Assembly: GCA_963628435.1 (NCBI GenBank)
Contig: CAVGEY010000015.1
Coordinates: forward strand, 1 to 57,849
Length of the DNA: 57,849 nt
Origin: CAKSQF01 sp963628435
Lineage (GTDB): Bacteria > Bacillota > Clostridia > Oscillospirales > CAG-272
Reading direction: 5' to 3'
In this document: positions 16,493 to 24,874 of the stretch, piece after piece
How positions within the stretch are numbered: position 1 is the first letter of the stretch
Layout of the letters: every line of letters starts with the position of its first letter
Made by a program: the position numbers and the translations under genes
The notes under the pieces: model-generated
Told to the model about the DNA's origin: nothing
What the model saw: the letters and a program-made list of their open reading frames with translations, nothing else
Databases searched by the model: none

Positions 16493-17842
16493 TTATTCTT
16501 TTTTTCGAAATTTTATATTTTTTTGCGCATATTCAATCAGCGAACGATTATTGTTTTCTGTTTTTTCCTCAATAACTGCCTTAAGAAGTTCGGTAAGAAT
16601 CTCGCCTACTCTTCTGCCGCTCGGCACCCCGATTGAAATAAGATCATCTCCGCTGACCGCCAAATCGGAGATCAGACAGCAATCTCCCTTTCTCAAAATG
16701 TCATTGTATGTTTCACATGTTTTTTTTATTTTCTCCGCACGCTCATCGACGACATTCGGAGGCATTTTGGAAAGATTATCCGCAAGCATAACTTTCAAAA
16801 GCATACCCGCTTTTTTTATTCCGTGTCTGCATATAAATTTCCGAGTCGAAACTCTGTCTTGCGGAGGATCATCCATGTGTGATGAAATAAGATAGAGTAT
16901 ATCTTCGGACATTCTTTTCTCAAATTTAAGTCTTTTCAGAATCTGCTCTGCTATTTTAACGCCGGCTGATGCATGTTTCTTGTAGTGACATTGCCCGTTT
17001 GAATCGGTTGTTCTGACATCAGGCTTACCCAAATCATGAAAAAGCATGGTATATCGGAGCGTCAAATCAGGATCGATATTATCTATTGTATGCAGAGTAT
17101 GCTCCCAGAGATCATAGTAATGGTAAGGTGTGTGCTGATCATAGCCTATGATTGTCCTGATTTCGGGAATAAACACAGACAAGACATCCGAAAAATCTCG
17201 CATTATCCGCGTACATTCGTTTCCGCATATAAGTTTGTCAAGTTCCGACTTTATCCGTTCAACCGAAACGTATGACAGATTATCTTTCAACATATGCGCC
17301 GACATTGCCGTGTACTCATCGATTTCAAATCCGTAAACAGATGCAAATCTGAGACAACGGAGAATTCTGAGGCCATCCTCATTGAAACGTTCTTCGGAAT
17401 TTCCCACCGCGCGGATAATATGTTTTTCAATATCAAGTAAACCGTCGAATGGATCTATCAGCCCCGAATTGTCATTGTAAGCTATTGCATTTACCGTAAA
17501 ATCCCGTCTCCGAAGATCTTCGCAAATCGAACTCGTGAAAGAAACACCATCCGGATGTCTGTAATCCGTATATTTACCGTCTTTTCTGAATGTTGTAATC
17601 TCATAGCCTACACCATTCACTATTACGGTTACGGTACCGTGCTTTAGTCCGGTCTCTGCAATTTTGAAATCGGAAAAGCATTCGACAGTCTTATTCGGCA
17701 ATGCCGATGTGCAAATATCATAATCTTTCGGCTCAATTCCGAGCAGGCTGTCCCTAATGCATCCGCCCACGGCATAAGCTTCATAGCCGTTTCTTTGCAA
17801 ACGGTCTATTATCATTTTAACATCATTCGGCAGTAAAATCAT
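16493..17842 (-). CDS. cca: CCA tRNA nucleotidyltransferase
   Basis: Class II nucleotidyltransferase that adds or repairs the 3' CCA of tRNAs. Head domain: AVGGCIRDSLLG, then the catalytic DYDICTSA with the two metal-binding Asp, TFRKDG and RRRDFTVNA. The neck carries EDGLRILRCLRFAS. A C-terminal HD domain follows (LFHDLGKPD near residue 268), which gives phosphatase/phosphodiesterase activity in some homologues. The 449-residue length fits bacterial CCA-adding enzymes with HD. The closely related poly(A) polymerase is a less likely alternative in Clostridia. It has its own promoter, divergent from alaS. Confidence 0.88.
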   Translation of the reverse strand: MILLPNDVKMIIDRLQRNGYEAYAVGGCIRDSLLGIEPKDYDICTSALPNKTVECFSDFKIAETGLKHGTVTVIVNGVGYEITTFRKDGKYTDYRHPDGVSFTSSICEDLRRRDFTVNAIAYNDNSGLIDPFDGLLDIEKHIIRAVGNSEERFNEDGLRILRCLRFASVYGFEIDEYTAMSAHMLKDNLSYVSVERIKSELDKLICGNECTRIMRDFSDVLSVFIPEIRTIIGYDQHTPYHYYDLWEHTLHTIDNIDPDLTLRYTMLFHDLGKPDVRTTDSNGQCHYKKHASAGVKIAEQILKRLKFEKRMSEDILYLISSHMDDPPQDRVSTRKFICRHGIKKAGMLLKVMLADNLSKMPPNVVDERAEKIKKTCETYNDILRKGDCCLISDLAVSGDDLISIGVPSGRRVGEILTELLKAVIEEKTENNNRSLIEYAQKNIKFRKKE

Positions 17843-17873
17843 TATAGCTCTTCTCTCATTATTTTATTACGAA

Positions 17874-17902
17874 ATTATACCATAAAGGGCTTTTTTTGTC
17901 AA
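17874..17902 (-). promoter_or_regulatory. Promoter of cca
   Basis: On the minus strand consensus TTGACA and TATAAT separated by 17 bases. Confidence 0.8.
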
Positions 17903-17919
17903 GATTGGCCTTTTTATAC

Positions 17920-17948
17920 TTGACAGATATATTCAAATGCGTTATAAT
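17920..17948 (+). promoter_or_regulatory. Promoter of alaS
   Basis: Consensus TTGACA and TATAAT separated by 17 bases. The -35 is only 18 bases from that of the divergent cca promoter. The alaS leader is about 40 bases, too short for a T-box. Confidence 0.85.
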
Positions 17949-17994
17949 TTATAAGAAAATTTGAAGTCAGTTACACGGAGGTTTTATATAAACA

Positions 17995-20622
17995 ATGGAA
18001 TGGACATCGGTTAATGATATACGGGAGAAATATCTCTCATTTTTTGAATCCAAGGGTCATCTGAGACATAAGAGCTATCCGCTTGTACCTATCGGCGATA
18101 AGTCTATACTGCTTATAAATGCGGGAATGACTCCTCTGAAAAAATATTTCACGGGAGAGGCAGAACCTCCGAGACACCGCATGACAACCTGTCAAAAATG
18201 TATACGTACTCCCGATATCGATCGTGTGGGAATTACCGCAAGACACGGAACATATTTTGAAATGCTCGGTAATTTTTCTTTCGGAGATTACTTCAAGCGT
18301 GAGGCAATTACATGGGCATGGGAGTTTATCACCGAAGTAATGAAAATGCCGGTTGACAAGCTTTGGGTAACAATTTTCAAGGATGACAACGAAGCATTTG
18401 ATATTTGGTCAAAAGAAATCGGTGTTGACCCCGCCAAAATAGTCAGACTCGGAAAAGAAGACAACTTCTGGGAACACGGATCGGGACCATGCGGCCCGTG
18501 CTCGGAAATTTATTTTGACCGCGGACCCGAATTCGGCTGCGGCAAACCCGACTGCAAGCCCGGATGCGACTGTGACCGATATATGGAATTCTGGAATCTT
18601 GTATTTACACAGTTCGATAACGACGGAAACGGTAATTACACGCGTCTTGCCAAGCCGAATATTGACACGGGCATGGGCCTTGAGAGACTTGCATGCATTA
18701 TGCAAGGTGTGAACAACCTTTTTGAGGTTGATACCGTTCGAAATATTATGAAAGCAATTTCGGACAAAGCAAGCGTTCACTACGGACAGGGCGAGAAGAG
18801 TGACATTTCCCTCCGGGTAATAACCGACCATATCCGTTCTTCGACATTTATGATATGTGACGGTGTTATTCCGTCAAATGAAGGAAGAGGCTACGTTTTG
18901 CGCAGACTTCTGCGCCGTGCCGCACGTCACGGACGTCTTCTCGGTATAAACGGTCTTTTCCTCGGCGATATTGCCGCAGTCGTTGCACATGAAAACCTGT
19001 CGGAATATCCGGAGCTTACCGACAAACTCTCCTACATTCAAAAAGTAATTACAATGGAAGAAGAGAGATTTGCGTCGACAATAGATGCCGGAATTACGAT
19101 TTTTTCTAACATTGCCAAAAAAGCCATCAGTACGGGAAATAAAGTTATATCGGGCGATGAAGTATTCAAACTGTATGATACGTTTGGATTTCCTTATGAC
19201 CTGACAAAGGAAATCGCCGCAGAGAACTCATTGGAGCTCGACGAGGATGGATTCAAAAAGCTCATGTCCGCACAGCGTGAGCGCGCAAGAAACGCCCGTG
19301 CGTCGATTTCGGGATGGAGTGAAGCATCGAAGACACTGATTACCGATTTTGACAAAACCGAATTCTTAGGTTACGAATTAACAAAGTGTGATGCTCAAGT
19401 AATCGGAATAGTTGCCGATAATATGAAAATCGATACCGTAAATGAAGGAGAATTCTCACTTATAACCGATAAAACCGTTTTCTACGGCGAAGGCGGCGGT
19501 CAGGTCGGCGATACCGGTGTCATCTATGACAACGACACCGCAATAAATGTAATCGACACTCAGAAAATTGACGGAGTATATGTGCATCAATGTCACATGA
19601 TTAACGGTGATATTTCGGTCGGAGACACTGTTCGGCTCGAAATCAATGAGGTACGCAGGCAGTCCATCGCGCGCAATCACTCAACCTGCCATCTGCTTCA
19701 GGCTGCCTTAAGAAAAGTTCTCGGAAATCATGTTGAACAGGCGGGATCCTATGTTGACGAGCACAGAGTACGTTTCGACTTTTCACATTTCGCGCCGATG
19801 ACAAAGGAAGAACTCGAAGCCGTTGAAGCGCTTGTAAACGTCCATATTCTTATGGGAGAACAAATTTCAACCGTAAGCACCGATATTGAAACAGCAAAAA
19901 AAGAAGGTGCAATGGCTCTGTTCGGTGAAAAATACGGAAAAGTTGTACGAATGGTAAAAATGGGTGAGTTTTCAACAGAACTCTGCGGAGGAACTCACCT
20001 TGACAACACAGCAAAAGCGGGATTGTTTAAGATTATCTCCGAATCTTCGGTAGCTGCCGGCATCAGAAGAATAGAAGGAACAACCGGTCTCGGTGTGCTT
20101 GCGCTGCTAAGCGAAAAAGAAAACCTGATTGACAGTACTGCAAAAGAGCTTCGTGTAAATTCGGCAGATATAGCCAAGCGTGCGGCACAGCTTCAGAATG
20201 AGTTAAAATCCGATAAGAGCGAAATAGAGTCACTGACATCGAAAATCGCATCCGCAAAACTTGACGGAATACGCGCAAATGCGGTTGTAACAAACGGCAT
20301 AACGATATATTGCGGCAAAGTAAACGACCTTGCGGTAAATGCGGTAAGATCGCTGTGTGATGAACTTAAATCGGACAACAGCAGCTCTGTTACCGTAATT
20401 GCTTCGATAAACGATGGCAAGCTCAATTTTGTTTGTGCGTGCGGTGAAGAGGCAATTCATCACGGCGCAAATGCCGGAAAAATCGTAAAAGACATTGCTG
20501 CATTGTGCGGCGGAAGCGGCGGAGGACGTTCCGATACCGCAACAGCCGGAGGAAAAGATCTCGGCAAGGTTGACTATGCGATTGAAAAAGCAGTTTCCGT
20601 AATCGAAAATTATTTGAAATAA
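17995..20622 (+). CDS. alaS: Alanyl-tRNA synthetase
   Basis: A full-length 875-residue class II synthetase. The N-terminal catalytic region begins with the usual DIREKYLSFFESKGH and LVPIGDKSILLINAGM. A CGKPDCKPGCDC insert near residue 180 looks like a small zinc knuckle. The middle editing domain has HSTCH and CGGTH zinc motifs, with GEGGGQVGDTG in front, and the C-terminal DHHA1 domain has CGGSGGGR. RBS GGAGG precedes the ATG. It resembles the free-standing editing gene at 6330-7520 in its editing and DHHA1 parts. Confidence 0.97.
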   Translation: MEWTSVNDIREKYLSFFESKGHLRHKSYPLVPIGDKSILLINAGMTPLKKYFTGEAEPPRHRMTTCQKCIRTPDIDRVGITARHGTYFEMLGNFSFGDYFKREAITWAWEFITEVMKMPVDKLWVTIFKDDNEAFDIWSKEIGVDPAKIVRLGKEDNFWEHGSGPCGPCSEIYFDRGPEFGCGKPDCKPGCDCDRYMEFWNLVFTQFDNDGNGNYTRLAKPNIDTGMGLERLACIMQGVNNLFEVDTVRNIMKAISDKASVHYGQGEKSDISLRVITDHIRSSTFMICDGVIPSNEGRGYVLRRLLRRAARHGRLLGINGLFLGDIAAVVAHENLSEYPELTDKLSYIQKVITMEEERFASTIDAGITIFSNIAKKAISTGNKVISGDEVFKLYDTFGFPYDLTKEIAAENSLELDEDGFKKLMSAQRERARNARASISGWSEASKTLITDFDKTEFLGYELTKCDAQVIGIVADNMKIDTVNEGEFSLITDKTVFYGEGGGQVGDTGVIYDNDTAINVIDTQKIDGVYVHQCHMINGDISVGDTVRLEINEVRRQSIARNHSTCHLLQAALRKVLGNHVEQAGSYVDEHRVRFDFSHFAPMTKEELEAVEALVNVHILMGEQISTVSTDIETAKKEGAMALFGEKYGKVVRMVKMGEFSTELCGGTHLDNTAKAGLFKIISESSVAAGIRRIEGTTGLGVLALLSEKENLIDSTAKELRVNSADIAKRAAQLQNELKSDKSEIESLTSKIASAKLDGIRANAVVTNGITIYCGKVNDLAVNAVRSLCDELKSDNSSSVTVIASINDGKLNFVCACGEEAIHHGANAGKIVKDIAALCGGSGGGRSDTATAGGKDLGKVDYAIEKAVSVIENYLK

Positions 20623-20628
20623 AATAAA

Positions 20629-20668
20629 TAAGGTTGGCACGGTTAAAAGCCTACCAACCTTTTTATTT
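20629..20668 (+). terminator. Terminator of alaS
   Basis: Stem AAGGTTGG (20630-20637) with CCAACCTT (20654-20661), followed by a T-rich run. Confidence 0.75.
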
Positions 20669-20692
20669 GTATTAAGAAAGCGTATTGCGAAA

Positions 20693-21436
20693 ATGAACAA
20701 GTATGTTTTTTTTCTTGATATTGACGAAACACTTATAACTAACGGAAGAATATCCGATGAAAATATTTATGCCGTAAATGAGGCAAGACAAAAAGGAAAT
20801 TTCGTTTTTATCAACACAGGGCGCAGCCCCGCATTTATTCCCGATCGTCTGCTCAAATCTATTGAAATCGACGGATTTGCCGCAAGCTCGGGCGCGTATA
20901 TAAAAATCGGTGACAAAATTGTTTTATCAGAACATATTCCGAATGAAACAATAATAAAAAACGCTCAATTTATAGAAAAAACAAAAAGACAATGTCTTTT
21001 TGAAGGATCCGATAAACTTGTAGTAATGAATCCGAAAGGTAAAACCGAGTTTGAAATTGCAAACGGAGCAAACGATTTTATTGATAAATATAAAGATCTC
21101 GATGTTGAAATAATCAATTTATCGGGAAAAATTTCACCTGCCGAAAAAAGATATTTTTCTATGTTTTATAATGTTTTGCAAGAAGAAACATATGTTGAAT
21201 GCTCTATTAAAAATTGCGATAAAGGAAGAGCCGTCGACAAAATTATGGAATATTACAAAGACTACACATCAGTTGCGCTGGGCGACAGCACGAACGATAT
21301 TTCCATGTTTGCAGCTGCCGATATTTCAATCGCAATGGCAAATTCTCCGGACAGTATAAAACATATTTGCACATACGAAACAGATTACGTTGAAAATTCA
21401 GGTGTCGCAAAGGCAATATTGAAATTAATAAAATGA
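20693..21436 (+). CDS. Cof-type HAD family phosphatase
   Basis: Cytoplasmic HAD-superfamily hydrolase of 247 residues. Motif I is FFLDIDETL, with nucleophile Asp and acid/base Asp at residues 9 and 11. Motif II is INTGRSP, and motifs III and IV are the Lys in KGRAVDK and ALGDSTNDISMF. A C2-type cap spans about 80-185, which places it in the Cof/YidA/YwpJ group acting on sugar phosphates or FMN-like small molecules. The substrate cannot be told from the sequence. It is close to luxS (22 bases), so the two may be cotranscribed. Confidence 0.8.
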   Translation: MNKYVFFLDIDETLITNGRISDENIYAVNEARQKGNFVFINTGRSPAFIPDRLLKSIEIDGFAASSGAYIKIGDKIVLSEHIPNETIIKNAQFIEKTKRQCLFEGSDKLVVMNPKGKTEFEIANGANDFIDKYKDLDVEIINLSGKISPAEKRYFSMFYNVLQEETYVECSIKNCDKGRAVDKIMEYYKDYTSVALGDSTNDISMFAAADISIAMANSPDSIKHICTYETDYVENSGVAKAILKLIK

Positions 21437-21458
21437 AACTTCATCAGGAGAAAAATCA

Positions 21459-21917
21459 ATGGACAAAATAGCTTCTTTCCAAGTGGATCATGATTTTATA
21501 GTACCCGGAATATATATATCGCGAATAGACGGAGATATTACCACCTACGATATCCGCACCAGAAAGCCGAACGACGGCGATTATATGGACAACCTGACTA
21601 TGCATACCGTTGAGCATATGCTTGCTACCTATCTTCGCGGCGGAGACATAGGAAGAAAAGTTATTTATTTTGGGCCTATGGGATGTCAAACAGGCTTCTA
21701 TCTTCTCGTTCGCGACAGCAATAACAGAGATGTGTTAAATGCTTTAATTGATGCACTGAAAAAGACGATATCACATAGTGGCGAAGTTTTCGGTGCATCA
21801 CACAAAGAATGCGGAAATTACAAAAACTTGTCGCTTGATGCCGCAAAGGCAGAGTGTTCGAGTTTTCTCAAAGTTCTTGAAAGCAATGTTCAGACATTCG
21901 AGTATCCAAATTGTTAA
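21459..21917 (+). CDS. luxS: S-ribosylhomocysteine lyase LuxS
   Basis: Cleaves S-ribosylhomocysteine to homocysteine and DPD, the precursor of autoinducer-2. All catalytic residues are visible in this 152-residue protein: zinc ligands H49 and H53 in HTVEH plus C118 in ECGNY, the general base E52, and C76 in GPMGCQTG. It is followed after 64 bases by mtnN, which makes its substrate, so this is an S-adenosylhomocysteine recycling unit. Whether AI-2 is used as a signal cannot be inferred. Confidence 0.96.
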   Translation: MDKIASFQVDHDFIVPGIYISRIDGDITTYDIRTRKPNDGDYMDNLTMHTVEHMLATYLRGGDIGRKVIYFGPMGCQTGFYLLVRDSNNRDVLNALIDALKKTISHSGEVFGASHKECGNYKNLSLDAAKAECSSFLKVLESNVQTFEYPNC

Positions 21918-21981
21918 ATTGTTGGAATGATTTCAAAAAAAGTCAAAAACAGATAAAATAAAGAGAGGAATGGGTTGAATT

Positions 21982-22698
21982 ATGATAGGAATAATTGGTG
22001 CAATGAATATCGAGGTAAACATATTGGTCGAAAAAATGACCGATATACACGATTACGAAATAGCAGGCTCTACATATCACATTGGAAAAATAAACGGAGT
22101 TGACGCTGCCGTCGTAGTCTGCGGAATAGGCAAAGTCTGCGCTGCAATGTCTGCACAGATTCTTATTGATAGATTCAATGTGTCATCAATTATCAACACC
22201 GGTATTGCAGGTGGGCTTGACGACAGGCTGAGAGTGGGCGACATAGTGATTGCGACGGATGCTGTTCAGCACGATTTCGATATTACCGTTTTCGGATATG
22301 CCAAAGGAGGGTTTCCCTGCTATAACGGCCCAAAAGAGACAACATCTCATTTTAATGCGGACAAACAATTATCCGATTCAATTGAAAAAGCCGCAAACTG
22401 TTTGATAGAAAGCTGCAAGGTGCTTCGCGGAACAGTTGCGTCCGGAGATAAATTTATAAGTGATGACTCCGACAGAACATCACTGAAAACCGACTTCGGC
22501 GCCTTCGCCGCAGAAATGGAGGGCGGAGCGATAGCACAGGTCTGCTATTTGAACAAAATACCTTTTGCAATTATACGTGCGATATCAGATCTTGCGGGCG
22601 ATAATGCCGGAATAAGCTATGATGAATTTGAAAAGTTTGCCGCAGAGAGATCGGCACAGATACTTCTGAAGGCAATTCAAGGTGACTCGGTATGTTAA
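21982..22698 (+). CDS. mtnN: 5'-methylthioadenosine/S-adenosylhomocysteine nucleosidase
   Basis: Removes adenine from SAH and MTA, feeding LuxS. The 238-residue protein shows the purine-phosphorylase fold of MTAN: IGIIGAMNIEVNIL with the first catalytic Glu, GIGKVCAAM, NTGIAGGLD, the substrate-binding AAEMEGGAIAQVC, and the catalytic Asp in RAISDLAGD. RBS AGAGAGGAA lies ahead of the ATG. Positioned directly after luxS. Confidence 0.93.
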   Translation: MIGIIGAMNIEVNILVEKMTDIHDYEIAGSTYHIGKINGVDAAVVVCGIGKVCAAMSAQILIDRFNVSSIINTGIAGGLDDRLRVGDIVIATDAVQHDFDITVFGYAKGGFPCYNGPKETTSHFNADKQLSDSIEKAANCLIESCKVLRGTVASGDKFISDDSDRTSLKTDFGAFAAEMEGGAIAQVCYLNKIPFAIIRAISDLAGDNAGISYDEFEKFAAERSAQILLKAIQGDSVC

Positions 22699-22780
22699 TA
22701 GCCATGAAATTAATTGAAATCAATACATATGAACTATATCGATATTAAAAAATTGTAAACAAATTTATTTTGCATTTTGA

Positions 22781-22830
22781 GATAATACGAGAATAATCGA
22801 GATTATACAAGATTTTAAGAGATTTTAATG
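22781..22830. repeat. Five phased 10-bp repeats upstream of rplM
   Basis: Five consecutive decamers, all starting GA: gataatacga, gaataatcga, gattatacaa, gattttaaga, gattttaatg. The approximate consensus is GATTATACGA. The period is one helical turn and the block ends 40 bases before the -35 of the ribosomal protein promoter. It may bend DNA or bind a protein; no function is established. Confidence 0.65.
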
Positions 22831-22870
22831 TGTTTTTTTAATTTGCTAAGAAAAATATTGTAAAAAGCTA

Positions 22871-22899
22871 TTGACAAAGAAAACGTGAAATGATATAAT
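22871..22899 (+). promoter_or_regulatory. Promoter of rplM-rpsI
   Basis: Perfect consensus TTGACA and TATAAT with a 17-base spacer, fitting a strong ribosomal protein promoter. The 243-base gap in front of rplM otherwise holds only the phased repeats. Confidence 0.9.
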
Positions 22900-22942
22900 C
22901 ACGATGTTGCAAAAATATATATTATGTAAGGAGAAAAATCAA

Positions 22943-23371
22943 ATGTCTACCTTTATGGCTAAAAATGAAACCGTAGAGCGTGGCTGGTATGTCATAGATG
23001 CTGCCGGAAAACCTCTCGGAAAAGTTGCCGCTAAAGCCGCAACAATTCTGAACGGAAAGCATCGTCCCGAATACACTGCCCATGTCGACTGCGGCGAATT
23101 TGTGATAATTGTAAACGCAGCAAAAACGGTACTCACAGGTAAAAAACTCGAACAGAAGCATTACTATCATCATTCGGGATACATCGGCGGACTTAAGTCT
23201 GTTTCGTACAAGACACTTATGGCAACCAAACCCGAGATGGCAGTTGAGCTTGCAGTTAAGGGAATGCTTCCCCATAACTCCATCGGCGACAAGAGCATAA
23301 CACGTCTGCATGTTTATGCCGGTGCCGAACATCCGCATACCGCGCAGCAGCCGGTAGCTGTTGAGCTTTAA
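22943..23371 (+). CDS. rplM: Ribosomal protein L13
   Basis: Large-subunit protein of 142 residues with the family signature: WYVIDAAGKPLGKVA near the start, ILNGKHRPEYTAHVDCGEFVIIVNA, then HSGYIGGLKS and VKGMLPHNSIG. The start at 22943 has AAGGAG 9 bases upstream. The frame could begin at 22904, but that lies only 5 bases after the promoter -10. Paired with rpsI as in nearly all bacteria. Confidence 0.96.
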   Translation: MSTFMAKNETVERGWYVIDAAGKPLGKVAAKAATILNGKHRPEYTAHVDCGEFVIIVNAAKTVLTGKKLEQKHYYHHSGYIGGLKSVSYKTLMATKPEMAVELAVKGMLPHNSIGDKSITRLHVYAGAEHPHTAQQPVAVEL

Positions 23372-23393
23372 TCAGAGAAAGGAGTTATAGAAA

Positions 23394-23795
23394 ATGTACA
23401 CAAGCGCAAAACCTTATTTTTACGGAACAGGCAGAAGAAAGAGCTCTATCGCAAGAGTTCGCCTTTATCCGGGTACAGGCGTAATCACAATTAACGGACG
23501 CGATATTGATGATTACTTTGGTCTTGAAACCCTTAAACTGATTGTAAATCAGCCTTTTGGAATTACAGGAACAACAGGCAAATTCGACATAGTAGCAACA
23601 GTTACAGGTGGTGGATTCTCAGGTCAGGCCGGTGCGATTCGTCACGGACTTGCAAGAGCACTTGTAGCTTCGAACGAAGAGTTCCGCTCTCCGCTCAAGA
23701 AAGCCGGATTTATGACGCGTGACCCTCGTATGAAGGAAAGAAAGAAGTACGGCCTCAAAGCCGCACGTCGCGCACCTCAGTTCTCCAAGAGATAA
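23394..23795 (+). CDS. rpsI: Ribosomal protein S9
   Basis: Small-subunit protein of 133 residues: YFYGTGRRKSSIARVRLYPG at the start, GGGFSGQAGAIRHGLARAL in the middle, and the basic C-terminal tail MKERKKYGLKAARRAPQFSKR-type ending that reaches the P-site tRNA. RBS AAAGGAG precedes the ATG. It lies 22 bases after rplM. Confidence 0.97.
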   Translation: MYTSAKPYFYGTGRRKSSIARVRLYPGTGVITINGRDIDDYFGLETLKLIVNQPFGITGTTGKFDIVATVTGGGFSGQAGAIRHGLARALVASNEEFRSPLKKAGFMTRDPRMKERKKYGLKAARRAPQFSKR

Positions 23796-23814
23796 TTTCT
23801 CTTACAAAACGATT

Positions 23815-23850
23815 AAAAATCCCGAAATCCTCAAGATTTCGGGATTTTTT
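23815..23850 (+). terminator. Terminator of rplM-rpsI
   Basis: Stem AATCCCGAAATC with its complement around CTCAA, followed by a run of T. Confidence 0.92.
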
Positions 23851-23857
23851 GCGCAAA

Positions 23858-23896
23858 GACAGAAGCCCGAAGGTATTATACCTTCGGGCTTCTGTC
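23858..23896 (-). terminator. Terminator of the GTPase operon
   Basis: Perfect 18-bp stem GACAGAAGCCCGAAGGTA with its complement around TTA, directly after the minus-strand gene ending at 23912. The T tract beyond the stem is short. Confidence 0.8.
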
Positions 23897-23911
23897 TATA
23901 TAAATCCGACA

Positions 23912-24853
23912 TTAATAGAATGTTGCAACAGGCTGTTCGGGCTGTGATGTCATAACCACTTCGGTCGCATTCAATATCGGACCTTCACCCCTGTATATTT
24001 TATGTTTTCCGATTGTAATCTTTGCGGTTACGATAACCCAATCCCTCGTTTTAAGTTCGGGTGTACCGGAATAATTGCAAACAAATGCGCAATAGCTGAC
24101 ATCATTCGAGCAGCAAACCATCACATGACGGCCAATCGCAAACGATTTTTTTTCGAGTTTCGGTGAAAGAGCAACAATTCCCTTGAATTTTACCGTCTTC
24201 CCCGCATACTTCTGCGGATCGGAAGAAATGTCGCGATACCATTCGGCAAAATCCTGATCTTTGATTTCGATAACAGGTTTGGTGATGTCAAACGGCAGCG
24301 GATCCTCGATATCATCATAAACGAAATTTCCGTCATCATCCTCATAGCCTATCGAGCATCTTCTGTTGGTTGCACGAATTACTTTATGAATCATCTGTTT
24401 ATCCGCGTCTTTGGGTGTACGATTAAGAATCACAGCTTCGCATGACTGGAGCTTATCAACCATAAGCTGACGCATGTTGGTGTTATAATCGAGAAATGTG
24501 TTGCAATCGGCAAAAAACATTTCCTGATAAACCATCCACTGATTCGGCAGAGCTTGATAGAATTCATTGAGCAACCACATCCCGTTATACTCAACAACCA
24601 CACGTTCGCACTTGTGCTTTTTGCACAGACTGTCAAGATTTTCAGGAGTAAGCTTTGCAGAATCGTCAATATATTCAATAAAAACATTCGGCTTTGCGAA
24701 CATTGTAGGATCGTATTCTTCAATTCCCTCTTCACATACAAGCAAAAGAAATTTCTCACCCGTATTAAAGTTTGGATCGGCAAGTGTTTCCTGAATTACT
24801 TTTGTTTTTCCGCCTTCAAGAAAACCCGTAAAAAGGTAGACCGGTATCTCCAT
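23912..24853 (-). CDS. G3E-type GTP-binding protein with YcgQ-like (TIGR03943) C-terminus
   Basis: A 313-residue protein with two parts. Residues 1-190 resemble the CobW/G3E GTPase fold: a P-loop at 10-17 (GFLEGGKT), then VVEYNGMW, and ILNRTPKD in the place of the guanine-specificity motif. The CxCC metal motif of CobW/ZNG1 proteins is absent. Residues about 205-313 (EWYRDISSDPQKYAGKTVKFKG, MVCCSNDVSYCAFVC, DWVIVTAKI) match the C-terminal domain of the DUF1980/TIGR03943 proteins (YcgQ), partners of a membrane permease. It follows the metal-binding GTPase by 21 bases. A role in metal handling is inferred from this pairing. It has no membrane segment, unlike YcgQ itself. Confidence 0.7.
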   Translation of the reverse strand: MEIPVYLFTGFLEGGKTKVIQETLADPNFNTGEKFLLLVCEEGIEEYDPTMFAKPNVFIEYIDDSAKLTPENLDSLCKKHKCERVVVEYNGMWLLNEFYQALPNQWMVYQEMFFADCNTFLDYNTNMRQLMVDKLQSCEAVILNRTPKDADKQMIHKVIRATNRRCSIGYEDDDGNFVYDDIEDPLPFDITKPVIEIKDQDFAEWYRDISSDPQKYAGKTVKFKGIVALSPKLEKKSFAIGRHVMVCCSNDVSYCAFVCNYSGTPELKTRDWVIVTAKITIGKHKIYRGEGPILNATEVVMTSQPEQPVATFY

Positions 24854-24874
24854 TTTTAGCTCTCCTTATATAGT

